Source: Pseudomonadota bacterium (GTDB lineage Bacteria > Pseudomonadota > Gammaproteobacteria > Burkholderiales > Burkholderiaceae_D). Taken from it: 30,527 bases of DNA. The position numbers and the translations under genes are program-made. The notes below the pieces were generated by a model. The model worked only from the letters and a program-made list of their open reading frames with translations, did not search any database and was not told the origin of the DNA. The stretch lies in contig JAFAGG010000050.1 of assembly GCA_023422955.1 (NCBI GenBank), forward strand, positions 1 through 30,527. Direction: 5' to 3'. Shown here one piece after another: positions 1 to 8,915 of the stretch (positions within the stretch are counted from its first letter, which is position 1; each line of letters starts with the position of its first letter).

Positions 1-1
1 C

Positions 2-3000
2 ATCAATATCGCGCGCGCCCGGGAAAATGGCGTACCGTCCCTGCAAAAAGCCCGCGAGCAGTTTTATGAATTGACGGGCGATACCCAGCTCAAGCCGTAT
101 GATAACTGGACGGATTTTGCCTATCACCTCAAGAATCCCGCTTCCATCATCAATTTCATCGCCGCTTATGGCAAGCATGAAACCGTCGCGGATGCAGACA
201 CCCTGGCGGCCAAGCGCGACGCCGCTGCCCTGTTGGTGTTTGGCGGCACTGACGCGCCGGCTGACCGCCTGGACTTCCTCAACAGTACTGGTTCCTGGGC
301 CAATCAGGAAAGCGGCTTGAATCAAGTCGATCTGTGGATAGGCGGCCTGGCGGAAAAGAAAATGTCCTTTGGCGGCATGCTGGGTTCGACCTTCAGCTTC
401 GTGTTTGAAGTCACCCTGGAAAACCTGCAAAACGGCGATCGCTTCTATTACCTGTCCCGCACCCAGGGCCTGAATTTCCTGAACGAGCTGGAAGCGAACT
501 CGTTTGCGAAAATGATCATGGCCAATACCTCGCTGGGCGACACGGCTGCTCATGGCCACTTGCCGGGCGATATATTCTCCACGCCCAATTACATTCTCGA
601 GATGAACGAGGCGGTGCAAATCGGCGCGGACCCGGTAGGCGACGATCCTCATCTGGAAGCGATGGCACCGCTGGTGGTACGCAAGGATCTCGATGGTGAC
701 GGCGATTGGGATTACCTGCAATACCGCGGCGCTGATCACGTCGTCTTGGGCGGCACCGAAGAAGACGACATCCTGATTGCCGGCGATGGCGACGATACGG
801 TGTGGGGCGATGGCGGCGACGATTACATTGAAGTAGGCTATGGCGTGGATCATGCCCACGGCGGCGCGGGTGACGACATCATTGTCAACGCCGGCACCGA
901 CATTGGCGAAACCGACATGCTGCACGGCGACGAAGGCAATGACGTGATTCACGGCGGCAGCGGCCTGGCCCTGATCTTCGGCGGCGACGGTAACGATTTC
1001 ATTTCTGCCGGCAAGGATGGCAAGGAAGTATTTGGCGGCGAAGGCAATGACTTCATCCTGGGCGGCGAAGGCCTGGACTTCCTGATGGGTAATGAAGGCG
1101 ATGACTGGATCGAAGCCGGCAATGGCTTTGACACCACCGCAGGCGACAACTCGGAATTGTTCTTTAACAGCACGGTGATTGGCCATGACGTGATGTTCGC
1201 CGGCCAGAACGAACATGACTTCGATGCAGAGTCGGGCGACGACATCATGGTGCAAGGTGAAAGCGTCATGCGCAACAATGGCATGGCCGGCTTCGACTGG
1301 GCCATTCACAAGGGCAGCAGCAAGGGCGCCGATTCCGACATGAATGTTCCGATCTTCACCAATCAGCCGGAATTCATTCTGCGCGACCGCTTCGACCTGG
1401 TCGAAGGCCTGTCGGGCTGGGTACATGACGACGTGCTGTACGGCCGCGAAGTGGTGCTGGGTGCAATCGGCCCGGATGGCGGCGCGGCAATCCCCGACCC
1501 CAATGCACCGCTCGAATCCTACTCGAATGACTTGTATGAAGCCAGTCTGCGCCGCATCGATGGCTTCCGCGAACTGGTGGGCCACCTGGAATGGGATGAA
1601 AACGATCCGACTGCGCTGGTCATGCGTACCGATGACGCCACCGACATTCTGCTGGGCGGCGGCGGCAGCGATACCTTCATGGGCCGCGCCGGCAATGACA
1701 TCATCGATGGCGACGCCTGGCTCAACGTGCGCATCAGTGTGCGCGACAAGAATGATCCGAGCGTGGAGCTTTTCAGTGTGGATAGCCTGACCGAGATCCA
1801 GGACAGACTGTTCTCCCGTGAAATCAATCCGGGGCAATTGCAGATCGTCAGAGAGATCTTGCATGCGGAGCAGGATGCATCGGTCGACGTAGCGATTTAT
1901 CGCGATGTGATGGCGAACTATCTGATCAGCCAGAACGCCGATGGATCGATCTCAGTAGCGCATGTCGATGGCGACCAGTCGGATGGCGTCGATACGCTGC
2001 GCAATATCGAAGAGCTGCATTTCGTCGACGGCATCCATAAATTCAACCGTGCTCCAACTGGAACCCCAACGATCTCCGATTCGACACCGACAAAAGGCCA
2101 ATTGCTGACTGTCTCTCTCGCATCGCTGACGGATTGGGACGGCATCAACCCTGACGCCGTATCTTACCAATGGCAAGCCGGTGTAAATGGCATCTTCCAG
2201 AACATCGTCGGTGCAAATGGCATGTCCTTTACGCCAACAGATGCCGAACTGGATAAACAGCTGCGTGTGATCGTCCGATACACGGATAACCGTGGCGCGG
2301 ATGAAGAAGTCACCTCGCTTCCAACGGAACTTGTCGGCAGTATCAACCAGATCATCGGCGACGACACGGCCAATGTGCTGGTGGGCACTGAAGTCAGCGA
2401 TGACATTCAAGCGCTCGGTGGCGACGATATGATCATTGGCAGCGCCGGCGCGGACAGGATCGATGGCGGCACTGGAGTCGATACGGTTAGCTATGCTGCA
2501 GCTCTAAGCGGCATCAATGTGGCCCTGTGGGAAGGCCGTGCCAGCAACGATGGTCATGGTTCCTCCGATGTACTGAGCGGCATTGAAAACATCATCGGCT
2601 CGGCCTTCAACGATTCGATTGCCGGCGATACGGGCAACAACCGTCTGGAAGGTGGTGCTGGCAATGACTATCTCGCCGGCGGTGCAGGCGACGATATCCT
2701 GATCGGCGGCACTGGCAACGACACCCTGGTGGGCGGCGCCGGCATCGATACGGCCAGCTATGCTGCGTCGGCCAGCGGCATTAATGTGGCCCTGTGGGAG
2801 GGACGTGCCAGCAACGATGGTCATGGTTCTTCCGATGTACTGAGCGGCATTGAAAACATCATCGGCTCGGCCTTCAACGATTCGATTGCCGGCGATACAG
2901 GCAACAACCGCCTGGAAGGTGGCGCTGGCAATGACTATCTCGCCGGCGGTGCAGGCGACGATATCCTGATCGGCGGCACTGGCAACGACACCCTGGTGGG

Positions 3001-3262
3001 CGGAATCGGCAATGATATTTTCGTCTTTACCGAGTCGTTTGGTCACGATGTCATCCGGGACTTTACCGAAGGAGGTGCAGGCGGCCGGGACATGATCGAT
3101 ATTTCCGGACTGGGCATTACGTCTGCATCGTTCGCAACAGAGGTGGTTATTAGCGACTCGGGAGCCGATACGCTGGTGACTATCGGGTCGAACTCCATCC
3201 GTTTAATTGGTATTGATGATGCAAGCACCATCACTGCCAATGATTTCATGCTGGTAGCATAA
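2..3262 (+). CDS. RTX-repeat secreted protein with heme-peroxidase C-terminal end (5' partial)
   Basis: The reading frame is open from the left edge, so the gene starts outside the window; 1086 residues are visible. The first residues (INIARARENGVPSLQ...) and the stretch up to about residue 180 resemble the C-terminal part of bacterial animal-type heme peroxidases (a conserved N-I-x-R-x-R-x-x-G-x-P-S motif). After that come glycine/aspartate-rich nonapeptides of the GGxGxDxUx type (roughly residues 250-410 and 795-1020), which bind calcium in RTX proteins. Between the two blocks lie a spacer typical of this peroxidase-RTX class and an Ig-like segment (about 690-775, N-R-A-P-T-G-T-P...). The acidic, Asp/Ser/Thr-rich last 60 residues end FMLVA and fit an uncleaved type I secretion signal. 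Expected role: an exported, calcium-dependent peroxidase or adhesin. The distal and proximal heme histidines would lie upstream, so activity cannot be judged here. No type I exporter genes are in view. A 267-bp internal duplication is listed separately. Confidence 0.88.
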   Translation: MNIARARENGVPSLQKAREQFYELTGDTQLKPYDNWTDFAYHLKNPASIINFIAAYGKHETVADADTLAAKRDAAALLVFGGTDAPADRLDFLNSTGSWANQESGLNQVDLWIGGLAEKKMSFGGMLGSTFSFVFEVTLENLQNGDRFYYLSRTQGLNFLNELEANSFAKMIMANTSLGDTAAHGHLPGDIFSTPNYILEMNEAVQIGADPVGDDPHLEAMAPLVVRKDLDGDGDWDYLQYRGADHVVLGGTEEDDILIAGDGDDTVWGDGGDDYIEVGYGVDHAHGGAGDDIIVNAGTDIGETDMLHGDEGNDVIHGGSGLALIFGGDGNDFISAGKDGKEVFGGEGNDFILGGEGLDFLMGNEGDDWIEAGNGFDTTAGDNSELFFNSTVIGHDVMFAGQNEHDFDAESGDDIMVQGESVMRNNGMAGFDWAIHKGSSKGADSDMNVPIFTNQPEFILRDRFDLVEGLSGWVHDDVLYGREVVLGAIGPDGGAAIPDPNAPLESYSNDLYEASLRRIDGFRELVGHLEWDENDPTALVMRTDDATDILLGGGGSDTFMGRAGNDIIDGDAWLNVRISVRDKNDPSVELFSVDSLTEIQDRLFSREINPGQLQIVREILHAEQDASVDVAIYRDVMANYLISQNADGSISVAHVDGDQSDGVDTLRNIEELHFVDGIHKFNRAPTGTPTISDSTPTKGQLLTVSLASLTDWDGINPDAVSYQWQAGVNGIFQNIVGANGMSFTPTDAELDKQLRVIVRYTDNRGADEEVTSLPTELVGSINQIIGDDTANVLVGTEVSDDIQALGGDDMIIGSAGADRIDGGTGVDTVSYAAALSGINVALWEGRASNDGHGSSDVLSGIENIIGSAFNDSIAGDTGNNRLEGGAGNDYLAGGAGDDILIGGTGNDTLVGGAGIDTASYAASASGINVALWEGRASNDGHGSSDVLSGIENIIGSAFNDSIAGDTGNNRLEGGAGNDYLAGGAGDDILIGGTGNDTLVGGIGNDIFVFTESFGHDVIRDFTEGGAGGRDMIDISGLGITSASFATEVVISDSGADTLVTIGSNSIRLIGIDDASTITANDFMLVA
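2480..3013 (+). repeat. 267-bp in-frame tandem duplication in the RTX gene
   Basis: Two adjacent copies of 267 bp (89 codons) lie at 2480-2746 and 2747-3013. By hand alignment they differ at about 20 of 267 positions, mostly synonymous and clustered at the unit edges, while the central stretch is nearly identical. Each unit encodes a beta segment (SYAA..SGINVALWEGRAS) followed by three or four RTX nonapeptides ending in TLVGG. Confidence 0.93.
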
Positions 3263-3301
3263 CTTCCCCATGCTGAAATAAGCCGGGGATGCAGTAAGCA
3301 C

Positions 3302-3345
3302 AAAGGCTGGTTGTCCCGTCGCTAAAGACGGGCAACCAGCCTTTT
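3302..3345 (+). terminator. Intrinsic terminator after the RTX gene
   Basis: AAAGGCTGGTTG-T-CCCGTC pairs with GACGGGCAACCAGCCTTT across a 6-nt loop, giving an 18-bp stem with one bulged T. Four T residues follow the stem. It lies 40 bp after the stop codon of the RTX gene. Confidence 0.9.
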
Positions 3346-4085
3346 CATTACGCCGGTCCGTCTTGAGAATTCCGACAGCCAGCGTGCCATCTCACCGCAA
3401 GAAACGGCAAGAACCAACGAAGGACCGTGCCACGTTGGCAATCACCCTGCTTCCTGGTTAAGAGAATCGGCCCACGCTGAGAAGGAAAGATGGCGATTAA
3501 TGCGCTGGCAGCATTTCAGCAAGCAGCACAGGCCGACCGGACGCTGTAGTAGAAAACCAGTTCTTAAACGGTGGCCGCGCAAGAAATTTAAGGCACGGGA
3601 TTTGGGTATCGGGCAAGCCATGGTTTTGCCCTTAGGGGCCTTTTGGCTAGCGATGGGTGCGGAAGACCCAATCGTCACCTCGTTCACACCTAACGGTGGG
3701 CCACTGCACCCATTCTTCTTTTCGTCAGGCGTGCCGTCCCTGCGCAGCGTTTCTGCCAGTGCGTTTTCCCGGATCATCCCGATTGTGCCGGATTGAATGG
3801 CTTGACTATATGAGCCGGTTTACCGCAGCGCCATCCGGCAGGCAAACCCTGAGCTCTTCAGTTAGAAAAAGCGGCATGGCCTCAGCATTGCGTATTGCAG
3901 CATTGCTTCCAGGCCTTGGCTGCGAAGCCATGTTGGCCTGGTGACTTCGCTCCCCTTGAACCGGCCTGGATGTATTCGTCCATCTTGATATTAAGACCCT
4001 CGAAATCAAAGACCTGGCAAGTCACCGCCAAGGAGCTCAGGAAGCGAAGCGTCGATGCAAGGAAAAAGAAGTATGGCGATGGATA
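3346..4085. other. Gene-poor gap between the RTX gene and the polysaccharide locus
   Basis: About 740 bp with only short overlapping open frames (the longest near 100-111 codons on either strand) that have no recognisable domain, no good ribosome site and arginine/serine-rich noise composition. The only structure noticed is an inverted repeat at 3909-3941. I cannot assign a gene here; decayed sequence at the edge of the polysaccharide cluster is one explanation. Confidence 0.6.
3909..3941. repeat. Hairpin-forming inverted repeat
   Basis: CCAGGCC (3909-3915) and GGCCTGG (3935-3941) are perfect inverted arms with a nested TGGCT/AGCCA stem around GCGA. There is no T tract, so it is not a standard terminator. 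It lies about 145 bp downstream of the last gene of the minus-strand polysaccharide locus and could act at that 3' end. Confidence 0.45.
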
Positions 4086-4838
4086 TTAATGCACATTGAT
4101 GTCGGAAGGATTTTTCGGCAAGGTTGGAAAAACACTGCGGTGCAAGCGTAACTGCAAGAGAAGCGGGAAAAGCTGAAACAATTTCATATAGCGCTTATAG
4201 CGCGAGGGATTCTGCACCAGTCGGTAAAGCCATTCCAGCTTTAATTTTATGAGCCATTCCGGCGCTCTCTTGCAGAGGCCGGCATACACATCAAACGCTC
4301 CTCCCACACATAGAAAAATGGCCTGATGTTGCTGCGATATCTGCTTTGCCAGTAGTTCTTGCCTGGGCTGCCCGGTTGCAATTACCACGATATCAGGACG
4401 CTGCTGCACGATATCGCGGCAGAGTGCTTCCTGCTGCTCAGTGTTGAAGTAGCCATCGGAAAAACCTGCCACGCGCAGCCGCGGATACTCCTGCTCGATG
4501 CGCTGCGCCACCCGGCCTACCACCTCTGGCTTGGCGCCAATAAGATAAATGCTTCCCGCGCCATAAGTACGCAATACTTCCAGCCACAATTCCACACCAG
4601 CGATTTTTTTCAGATCCGCATAGCCGCAAGCCTGGGCACTCAGCACTGCACCCACGCCATCGGCGTAGCCAATTCCGGCATTGATAATTTCTTTCATGGC
4701 CGCGTGATCATTCACCAGGACTTCCGCATTGACGCTTACTGCAATTTTTTTTTCTTGAATAATGCAGCGCGCTGCTTCATCAATATTCCTGAAGCTGAAA
4801 AGCGTAAAGCCGGAAATATTTATCTTTGGAAATAGCAT
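4086..4838 (-). CDS. WecG/TagA/CpsF-family glycosyltransferase (GT26)
   Basis: A 250-residue cytoplasmic or peripheral inverting glycosyltransferase that adds an N-acetylmannosamine-type sugar to a lipid-linked acceptor. Family signatures are SVNAEVLVND (about 35-44), GYADGVGAVLSA (58-69; Asp60 is the likely catalytic aspartate), KKIAGVELW, the nucleotide-sugar part IYLIGA, VVIATGQPRQE and CVGGAFDVYAG, and the family ending EWLYRLVQNPSRYKRY. The frame continues 12 codons upstream to a TTG at 4874, but ATG at 4838 is preceded by a strong GGAAGG ribosome site, so I chose it; 250 residues also suits the family. The gene is separated by 331 bp from the flippase and may have its own promoter. Substrate: E. 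coli WecG uses UDP-ManNAcA and Gram-positive TagA uses UDP-ManNAc. With wecB but no wecC in the locus, UDP-ManNAc is more likely (inference). Confidence 0.9.
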   Translation of the reverse strand: MLFPKINISGFTLFSFRNIDEAARCIIQEKKIAVSVNAEVLVNDHAAMKEIINAGIGYADGVGAVLSAQACGYADLKKIAGVELWLEVLRTYGAGSIYLIGAKPEVVGRVAQRIEQEYPRLRVAGFSDGYFNTEQQEALCRDIVQQRPDIVVIATGQPRQELLAKQISQQHQAIFLCVGGAFDVYAGLCKRAPEWLIKLKLEWLYRLVQNPSRYKRYMKLFQLFPLLLQLRLHRSVFPTLPKNPSDINVH

Positions 4839-4882
4839 GGTGTTTCCTTCCGGGATATAAATGTTGGGAAGCAAACACAGCT

Positions 4883-4912
4883 TATCTAGGGAGAAAAAAT
4901 AACTTTTGACAA
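4883..4912 (-). promoter_or_regulatory. Candidate promoter for the WecG/TagA-family gene
   Basis: On the minus strand TTGTCA (4907-4912) and TAGATA (4883-4888) are 18 bp apart. The -35 box matches consensus at five of six positions but the -10 box is weak. It would give a leader of about 38 nt before the ATG at 4838. The 331-bp gap upstream of this gene is otherwise empty. Confidence 0.3.
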
Positions 4913-5169
4913 GAGGCAGAAACGCAAGTGTGGAAATTTATTTCGAAACAATAATCCAGCCTCGCATTTTTTCTTGCTCTAGTCCGCCTCTTGATTACGA
5001 CCGTAGATGAGCAACAGTGAAAGTGAAAGCGCAAGGCTTGCTAGGTGGGAATGATGCAAGGCCCAAAGTCCGCGTGATATTCGACGCTGCCTTTCTGCTC
5101 CAAGCGCCCCCTCGCCCCGGCAATTCGCCCTCCGGGAAAGAACTTTCTCTCTCCCATACCAGCAGGCTG

Positions 5170-6621
5170 TCACTCCTGTTTAGCTTCGAAAATTTCCAGG
5201 GAAGGCGAAGCGTTTCTCACGCCTTCCCCATGAATCAAGGAAAGACATTCACGCACAAAGAAGAAGGCAGCGGCAACATAGAGCAATAGCGGCAGAGCAC
5301 TTATTGCACCGCCTTGAGAAGGAAACACATAGGCAGTTAATAGAGAAAGCGTTGTAAAGAGCATGAAGGCGCTTCTATATTGAAAGCTGTCTACAAGTTT
5401 CCTTTTTACATAGAAGGGAAACCAGATCAGTAAATGTCCCAGGAGTGAGTAAAACAGGCAGCGGGCATAATCTTCAGCGCCAGCCTGGGCGGGTGTCAGA
5501 TAAAAAAGCAGCAAATATAATCCCAGCCATGATCCATTGCTCATCACGCTGACAAATCCCTGCTGCACGATGATCAATTGACGCCCTATCGACGCCTTAT
5601 AACAAATGATGACCGCGGAAAAAAGCATGTAGAGCACTACCTGTTCAGCCTGACCTACATACCCTTCTCCAAACAAGAGAACAGGCAGGTGCGGAAGGAG
5701 AATAAGGGGGAAAATCAGGAAATATGAAATGCCGTAAGAGAGGTGAAAATCGAACTGGCGCAGCGAACGCTGGCCCTTGAATGAAGCGATCAGGGGCAAA
5801 AGAGCCGACCCAAAGGTAGCCGGCAGCAGGGTTAGTATATTTCGGATATGCAGCCCCACGCTGTACAAGGCGACCTGGACAAAGGCACCCTGGCTGTTAA
5901 GTTCTCTCACGACCAGCCACACCGACGGTACCGTAATGAAACCGGCCAGGGCAGCCGGAAGAATCACTTGTCTGAATGTGTGCCAGGCAGGCTGATTATC
6001 GCTGCGGGCAAACGGGTGTTCCGGCCGTTTCAGCATATCCGCGACACCAATATGCCGGGCCAGATACATCATACCCGTCACACCACCGACAAGCACGCTG
6101 GCAAACAGCGCGATGGGCCCGAGAAAATACAAGCCGATCGCTGCGCCCGCCAGGCATAGGCCGCCACTCAGCAGACAGGCTTGCGCATAGAGGAGAAAGT
6201 TTCGCCGTCCTTGCACCTCTCCCAACCCGCACGCAAATAGCAGTGAAACAAGAATGGCGCCCAGGATACTCAGGCTGTCGAACATCCCTAGCGGCACCAC
6301 CTCATAGTGCAGCCAGGCTAGTGTCGCCATGCTCAACACAAGCCCCATGCCCAAGGCAATGCCCCAAGTCGTTCGGTTATGAGTGATCTGCCGGAGGTGG
6401 CTGGGTTCTTCCGCAACGAACCTGGATATGCCCAGCTGAAAGGCCGCGCTCATTACATTGGTGACGGAAAACAGCATGACCGCAAAGATGGAAAATACCG
6501 CAAAGCTTTGCGTCGACAACATGTGCGCTGCCAAAACCGTGAGCAAAAAAATCGCCCCCTTGACCCACAGGTTGCCGAGCCCGACCAGCGCTATCGATGT
6601 CAACATGCCTTTAAGATTCAT
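5170..6621 (-). CDS. Wzx-like polysaccharide flippase (MOP superfamily)
   Basis: An integral inner-membrane protein of 483 residues, almost entirely hydrophobic segments with short charged loops (about 12-14 helices), typical of lipid-linked oligosaccharide flippases. It begins MNLKGMLTSIALVGLGNLW and carries the family-like N-terminal pattern of a glycine-rich first helix followed by F-x-V-F-S-I. It should move the undecaprenyl-linked repeat unit to the periplasmic face. The frame extends to a TTG at 6648, but ATG at 6621 is the better start; it overlaps the last 11 bp of the polymerase gene, suggesting translational coupling. AT-richer than the housekeeping genes to its right, as is common for O-unit genes. 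Family assignment is by topology and context, since flippases diverge strongly. Confidence 0.8.
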   Translation of the reverse strand: MNLKGMLTSIALVGLGNLWVKGAIFLLTVLAAHMLSTQSFAVFSIFAVMLFSVTNVMSAAFQLGISRFVAEEPSHLRQITHNRTTWGIALGMGLVLSMATLAWLHYEVVPLGMFDSLSILGAILVSLLFACGLGEVQGRRNFLLYAQACLLSGGLCLAGAAIGLYFLGPIALFASVLVGGVTGMMYLARHIGVADMLKRPEHPFARSDNQPAWHTFRQVILPAALAGFITVPSVWLVVRELNSQGAFVQVALYSVGLHIRNILTLLPATFGSALLPLIASFKGQRSLRQFDFHLSYGISYFLIFPLILLPHLPVLLFGEGYVGQAEQVVLYMLFSAVIICYKASIGRQLIIVQQGFVSVMSNGSWLGLYLLLFYLTPAQAGAEDYARCLFYSLLGHLLIWFPFYVKRKLVDSFQYRSAFMLFTTLSLLTAYVFPSQGGAISALPLLLYVAAAFFFVRECLSLIHGEGVRNASPSLEIFEAKQE

Positions 6622-7810
6622 GGGTCTGGCAATAAGGAGAGTGAGCAACCATGATCAGGAAAAAAAACATGAACCAGCCATAGGACTGGTAATGAATGGC
6701 GGAGGCAAAAAATATCACCATGAAATACAGGACTAATGCCTGCTTGAGTTTTTGGTCAAATCCTCTCAGCGGCAAATAAATGGAAGCAAACAAGATGGCA
6801 ATGGAGAACAGGCCAAATTTGTTATAGAGAGTTAGGTAGGCGCTATCGACGGAGACACTGGTACTTTCATAGCCCAGATATTCCAGCCAGGGTATGAAAA
6901 AGGTTGCTCCCAATCCTTGCCCGAAAATGAACCCCTGCAGGTCCATGCGCATGATTTCTTCCAGGGCGGGCCCGAATCGCGTATACAGCTGCAGCGCCAG
7001 GCCGGCCGGATCCAGGCTCGCTTGCACGCGCTCTGCCCCGGCCAACTGACTCACTGCATAGAACAGGCCGGCACCTATCAGGACAATCACCCCGGTTTTG
7101 ACAAGCGTGAGCCGGCTCTTCGCCAGCGCGAGCAAGGACAATAAAAAAGAAGCGAAGATAATCCTCGATCCGGCAATCAGCAAGACTAAAGCGGAAAAGG
7201 CGGACACCAGGCTAAAGCCTGCCTGCAAGCGCCTGTTTTGCCTGTAGTCGTGGGTCACGATGAGCAGATAAAGCCCGCACACGTAGGCAGAGCCATCCAG
7301 ATACCGAAAGCTCTCCTGCTGGAAAAATCCATCTTGCGTGGTAACGAATCCTTGAAGCAAAGCCAGAAACGCGATGAAGAAGGAAGTCGCGCCTACCAGC
7401 ACCACCGCCATGATTTCCTTTTTGGTAAAGGAGATATCCTTGACGATCATCATCAATGCAAAGACTTGCATCAAGCCGATCAAGGGGCGCAAATCTTTTA
7501 GCAGATACTGATCGATGATGTGGCCATTGATCCACGCCGCCAGAAAATATAAAGCATAAAGCAGCAAGACTCCGATGACGGGCGCCCAGATTTTTTTGTC
7601 CGCGCCCTTGTTCTGGTAAAGAATTTTGGCAAAGATCCCCAGCCAGAAAAGATCGGTGACAAAAACTCCGGCCTTGTAATTGAGGTCGATGTAGGGATTA
7701 CCCGTCGGCCATAACGAATACAGGATGAAAAAAGCAAGGAGGCCCAATTTCGTTCTGAAAAAGGCCAGTACGCCAAGGCAGAAAAATGCGCTGAGTCCCA
7801 GAAAATACAT
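6611..7810 (-). CDS. Wzy-like polysaccharide polymerase / O-antigen ligase family protein
   Basis: A 399-residue polytopic membrane protein with about 10-11 hydrophobic helices. A larger periplasmic loop (roughly residues 260-320, between LFYAVSQLAG and TLYNKFG) contains GQGLGATFF and SVDSAYLTLYNKFG, resembling the G-x-G and D-(S/N)-x-(Y/F)-L patterns of Wzy_C/O-antigen ligase proteins; GSR near residue 215 is also family-like. Expected role: joining flipped repeat units in the periplasm. It starts one base after the stop of the glycosyltransferase gene and has almost no ribosome site of its own, so coupled translation is likely. A ligase role is possible, but the cluster otherwise lacks a polymerase, so Wzy is the better guess. 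Confidence 0.75.
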   Translation of the reverse strand: MYFLGLSAFFCLGVLAFFRTKLGLLAFFILYSLWPTGNPYIDLNYKAGVFVTDLFWLGIFAKILYQNKGADKKIWAPVIGVLLLYALYFLAAWINGHIIDQYLLKDLRPLIGLMQVFALMMIVKDISFTKKEIMAVVLVGATSFFIAFLALLQGFVTTQDGFFQQESFRYLDGSAYVCGLYLLIVTHDYRQNRRLQAGFSLVSAFSALVLLIAGSRIIFASFLLSLLALAKSRLTLVKTGVIVLIGAGLFYAVSQLAGAERVQASLDPAGLALQLYTRFGPALEEIMRMDLQGFIFGQGLGATFFIPWLEYLGYESTSVSVDSAYLTLYNKFGLFSIAILFASIYLPLRGFDQKLKQALVLYFMVIFFASAIHYQSYGWFMFFFLIMVAHSPYCQTHES

Positions 7811-7811
7811 G

Positions 7812-8915
7812 CTAATGGATGCTTTCTAGCGCAGTGAACAATTTCATTTGTTCAGCCTGCCAGGAATACTGTCGTGAAAGCGCGGCATAAGGCGCCGAGC
7901 TATCCGGCACATTCTGAAAATAACGGTCGATCGCCTGCGCCAGTCCCTGTGCCGTTACCTGCTCCAGCGTATAGCCGATCCGGTTAGCGACCAAAAGTTT
8001 TTTTGCCAGCGGTGACTTGGACGACACGATGAAGGTGCCGGTCATGATGGCATCAAAATATTTATTGGGGCTGCATAAGCGGTTGTTGACGCAATCCTGC
8101 GCATAAATGGCGATGGTCATCTGAGACTGCGCCATGATTTGCCTGATGTGCTGATTGGATACCGGACCGGTAAAGGTGACGCGCCCGGCCAGTCCCTTTT
8201 CCAGGATGCGCTGATCCAATAACGCCTTGTATTGCGGGTCATAGCCGCCTGCCAGAATGAGTTGCGCGCGCTCGTCAGCAAGCGCAAGAGCTTCGATGAG
8301 CAAGGCAATTTCGCGGTCCGGATAAATTCCCCCGCAGTAGGAAATCAATCCCGGCTGCTTGCCACCCTCCCCCCAAGGACTCGATGGAGCCGTGTTGTAC
8401 AGATAAGAACTCGCACGAGGCGCCAGCCTGTAATAACGGCGTATGAACTTGAGCCGGAATTCATCGGTCGCAAAGAAATAATCTGCATTCGCGATGATGC
8501 AGCGCTCCAGAAATCGCCATAGCGCTTTTCCTTTTCCCCCATAGATATCGTTCTGGAACCCGCAAAAGATTTCATGGGCTTCATATATATAAGGCGTTCC
8601 GGTCAGCTTTTTCAGCATCAGCGCCAGCAGTCCTGCCGGGGGGTTGATTGCATAATGCAGGTCGGCGCGGGAGGACTTCTTGATCAGGAAGGCAGCCATC
8701 CTTAACAGGGCGATCCCGGCAAAGAAGATTTTTTCAACGGTCGACTGACGATTCACGACGAAGTTGTGAATGTGCACCCCTTTCTCGGGAAATTTCACCA
8801 GGCCGGCTGTTTTAACGCTTGCAAATCGCTGTTGCAAGCTGTGCCGGATCAAGGCGATTTTAGGAGTCGTGGCGGTACTAAGCCCCGCAAACAGGATGGT
8901 GGCACGTTCAGGCAT
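7812..8915 (-). CDS. GT4-type (GT-B fold) glycosyltransferase
   Basis: A 367-residue cytoplasmic protein. The N-terminal half carries an acceptor-domain-like region with DLHYAINPPAG and TPYIYEAHEIF (about 105-140), similar to family 4 enzymes. The C-terminal donor domain starts near residue 190 (LISYCGGIYPDRE) and includes RVTFTGPVS and a CSPNKYFDAIMTG segment, where the family normally has the E of the EX7E motif; here it is Asp. Likely adds one sugar of the repeat unit, donor unknown. ATG at 8915 has an AGGA ribosome site and overlaps the end of the pyruvyl transferase gene by 8 bp. Confidence 0.82.
   Translation of the reverse strand: MPERATILFAGLSTATTPKIALIRHSLQQRFASVKTAGLVKFPEKGVHIHNFVVNRQSTVEKIFFAGIALLRMAAFLIKKSSRADLHYAINPPAGLLALMLKKLTGTPYIYEAHEIFCGFQNDIYGGKGKALWRFLERCIIANADYFFATDEFRLKFIRRYYRLAPRASSYLYNTAPSSPWGEGGKQPGLISYCGGIYPDREIALLIEALALADERAQLILAGGYDPQYKALLDQRILEKGLAGRVTFTGPVSNQHIRQIMAQSQMTIAIYAQDCVNNRLCSPNKYFDAIMTGTFIVSSKSPLAKKLLVANRIGYTLEQVTAQGLAQAIDRYFQNVPDSSAPYAALSRQYSWQAEQMKLFTALESIH

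Noticed and set aside
2504..3046. 180-codon minus-strand frame with an internal repeat
   Set aside because: It is the antisense image of the duplicated RTX units, and its repeat is inherited from them.
3442..3796. Open frames of about 100-111 codons on both strands in the left gap
   Set aside because: No recognisable domain, no good ribosome site, and the two frames overlap each other on opposite strands.
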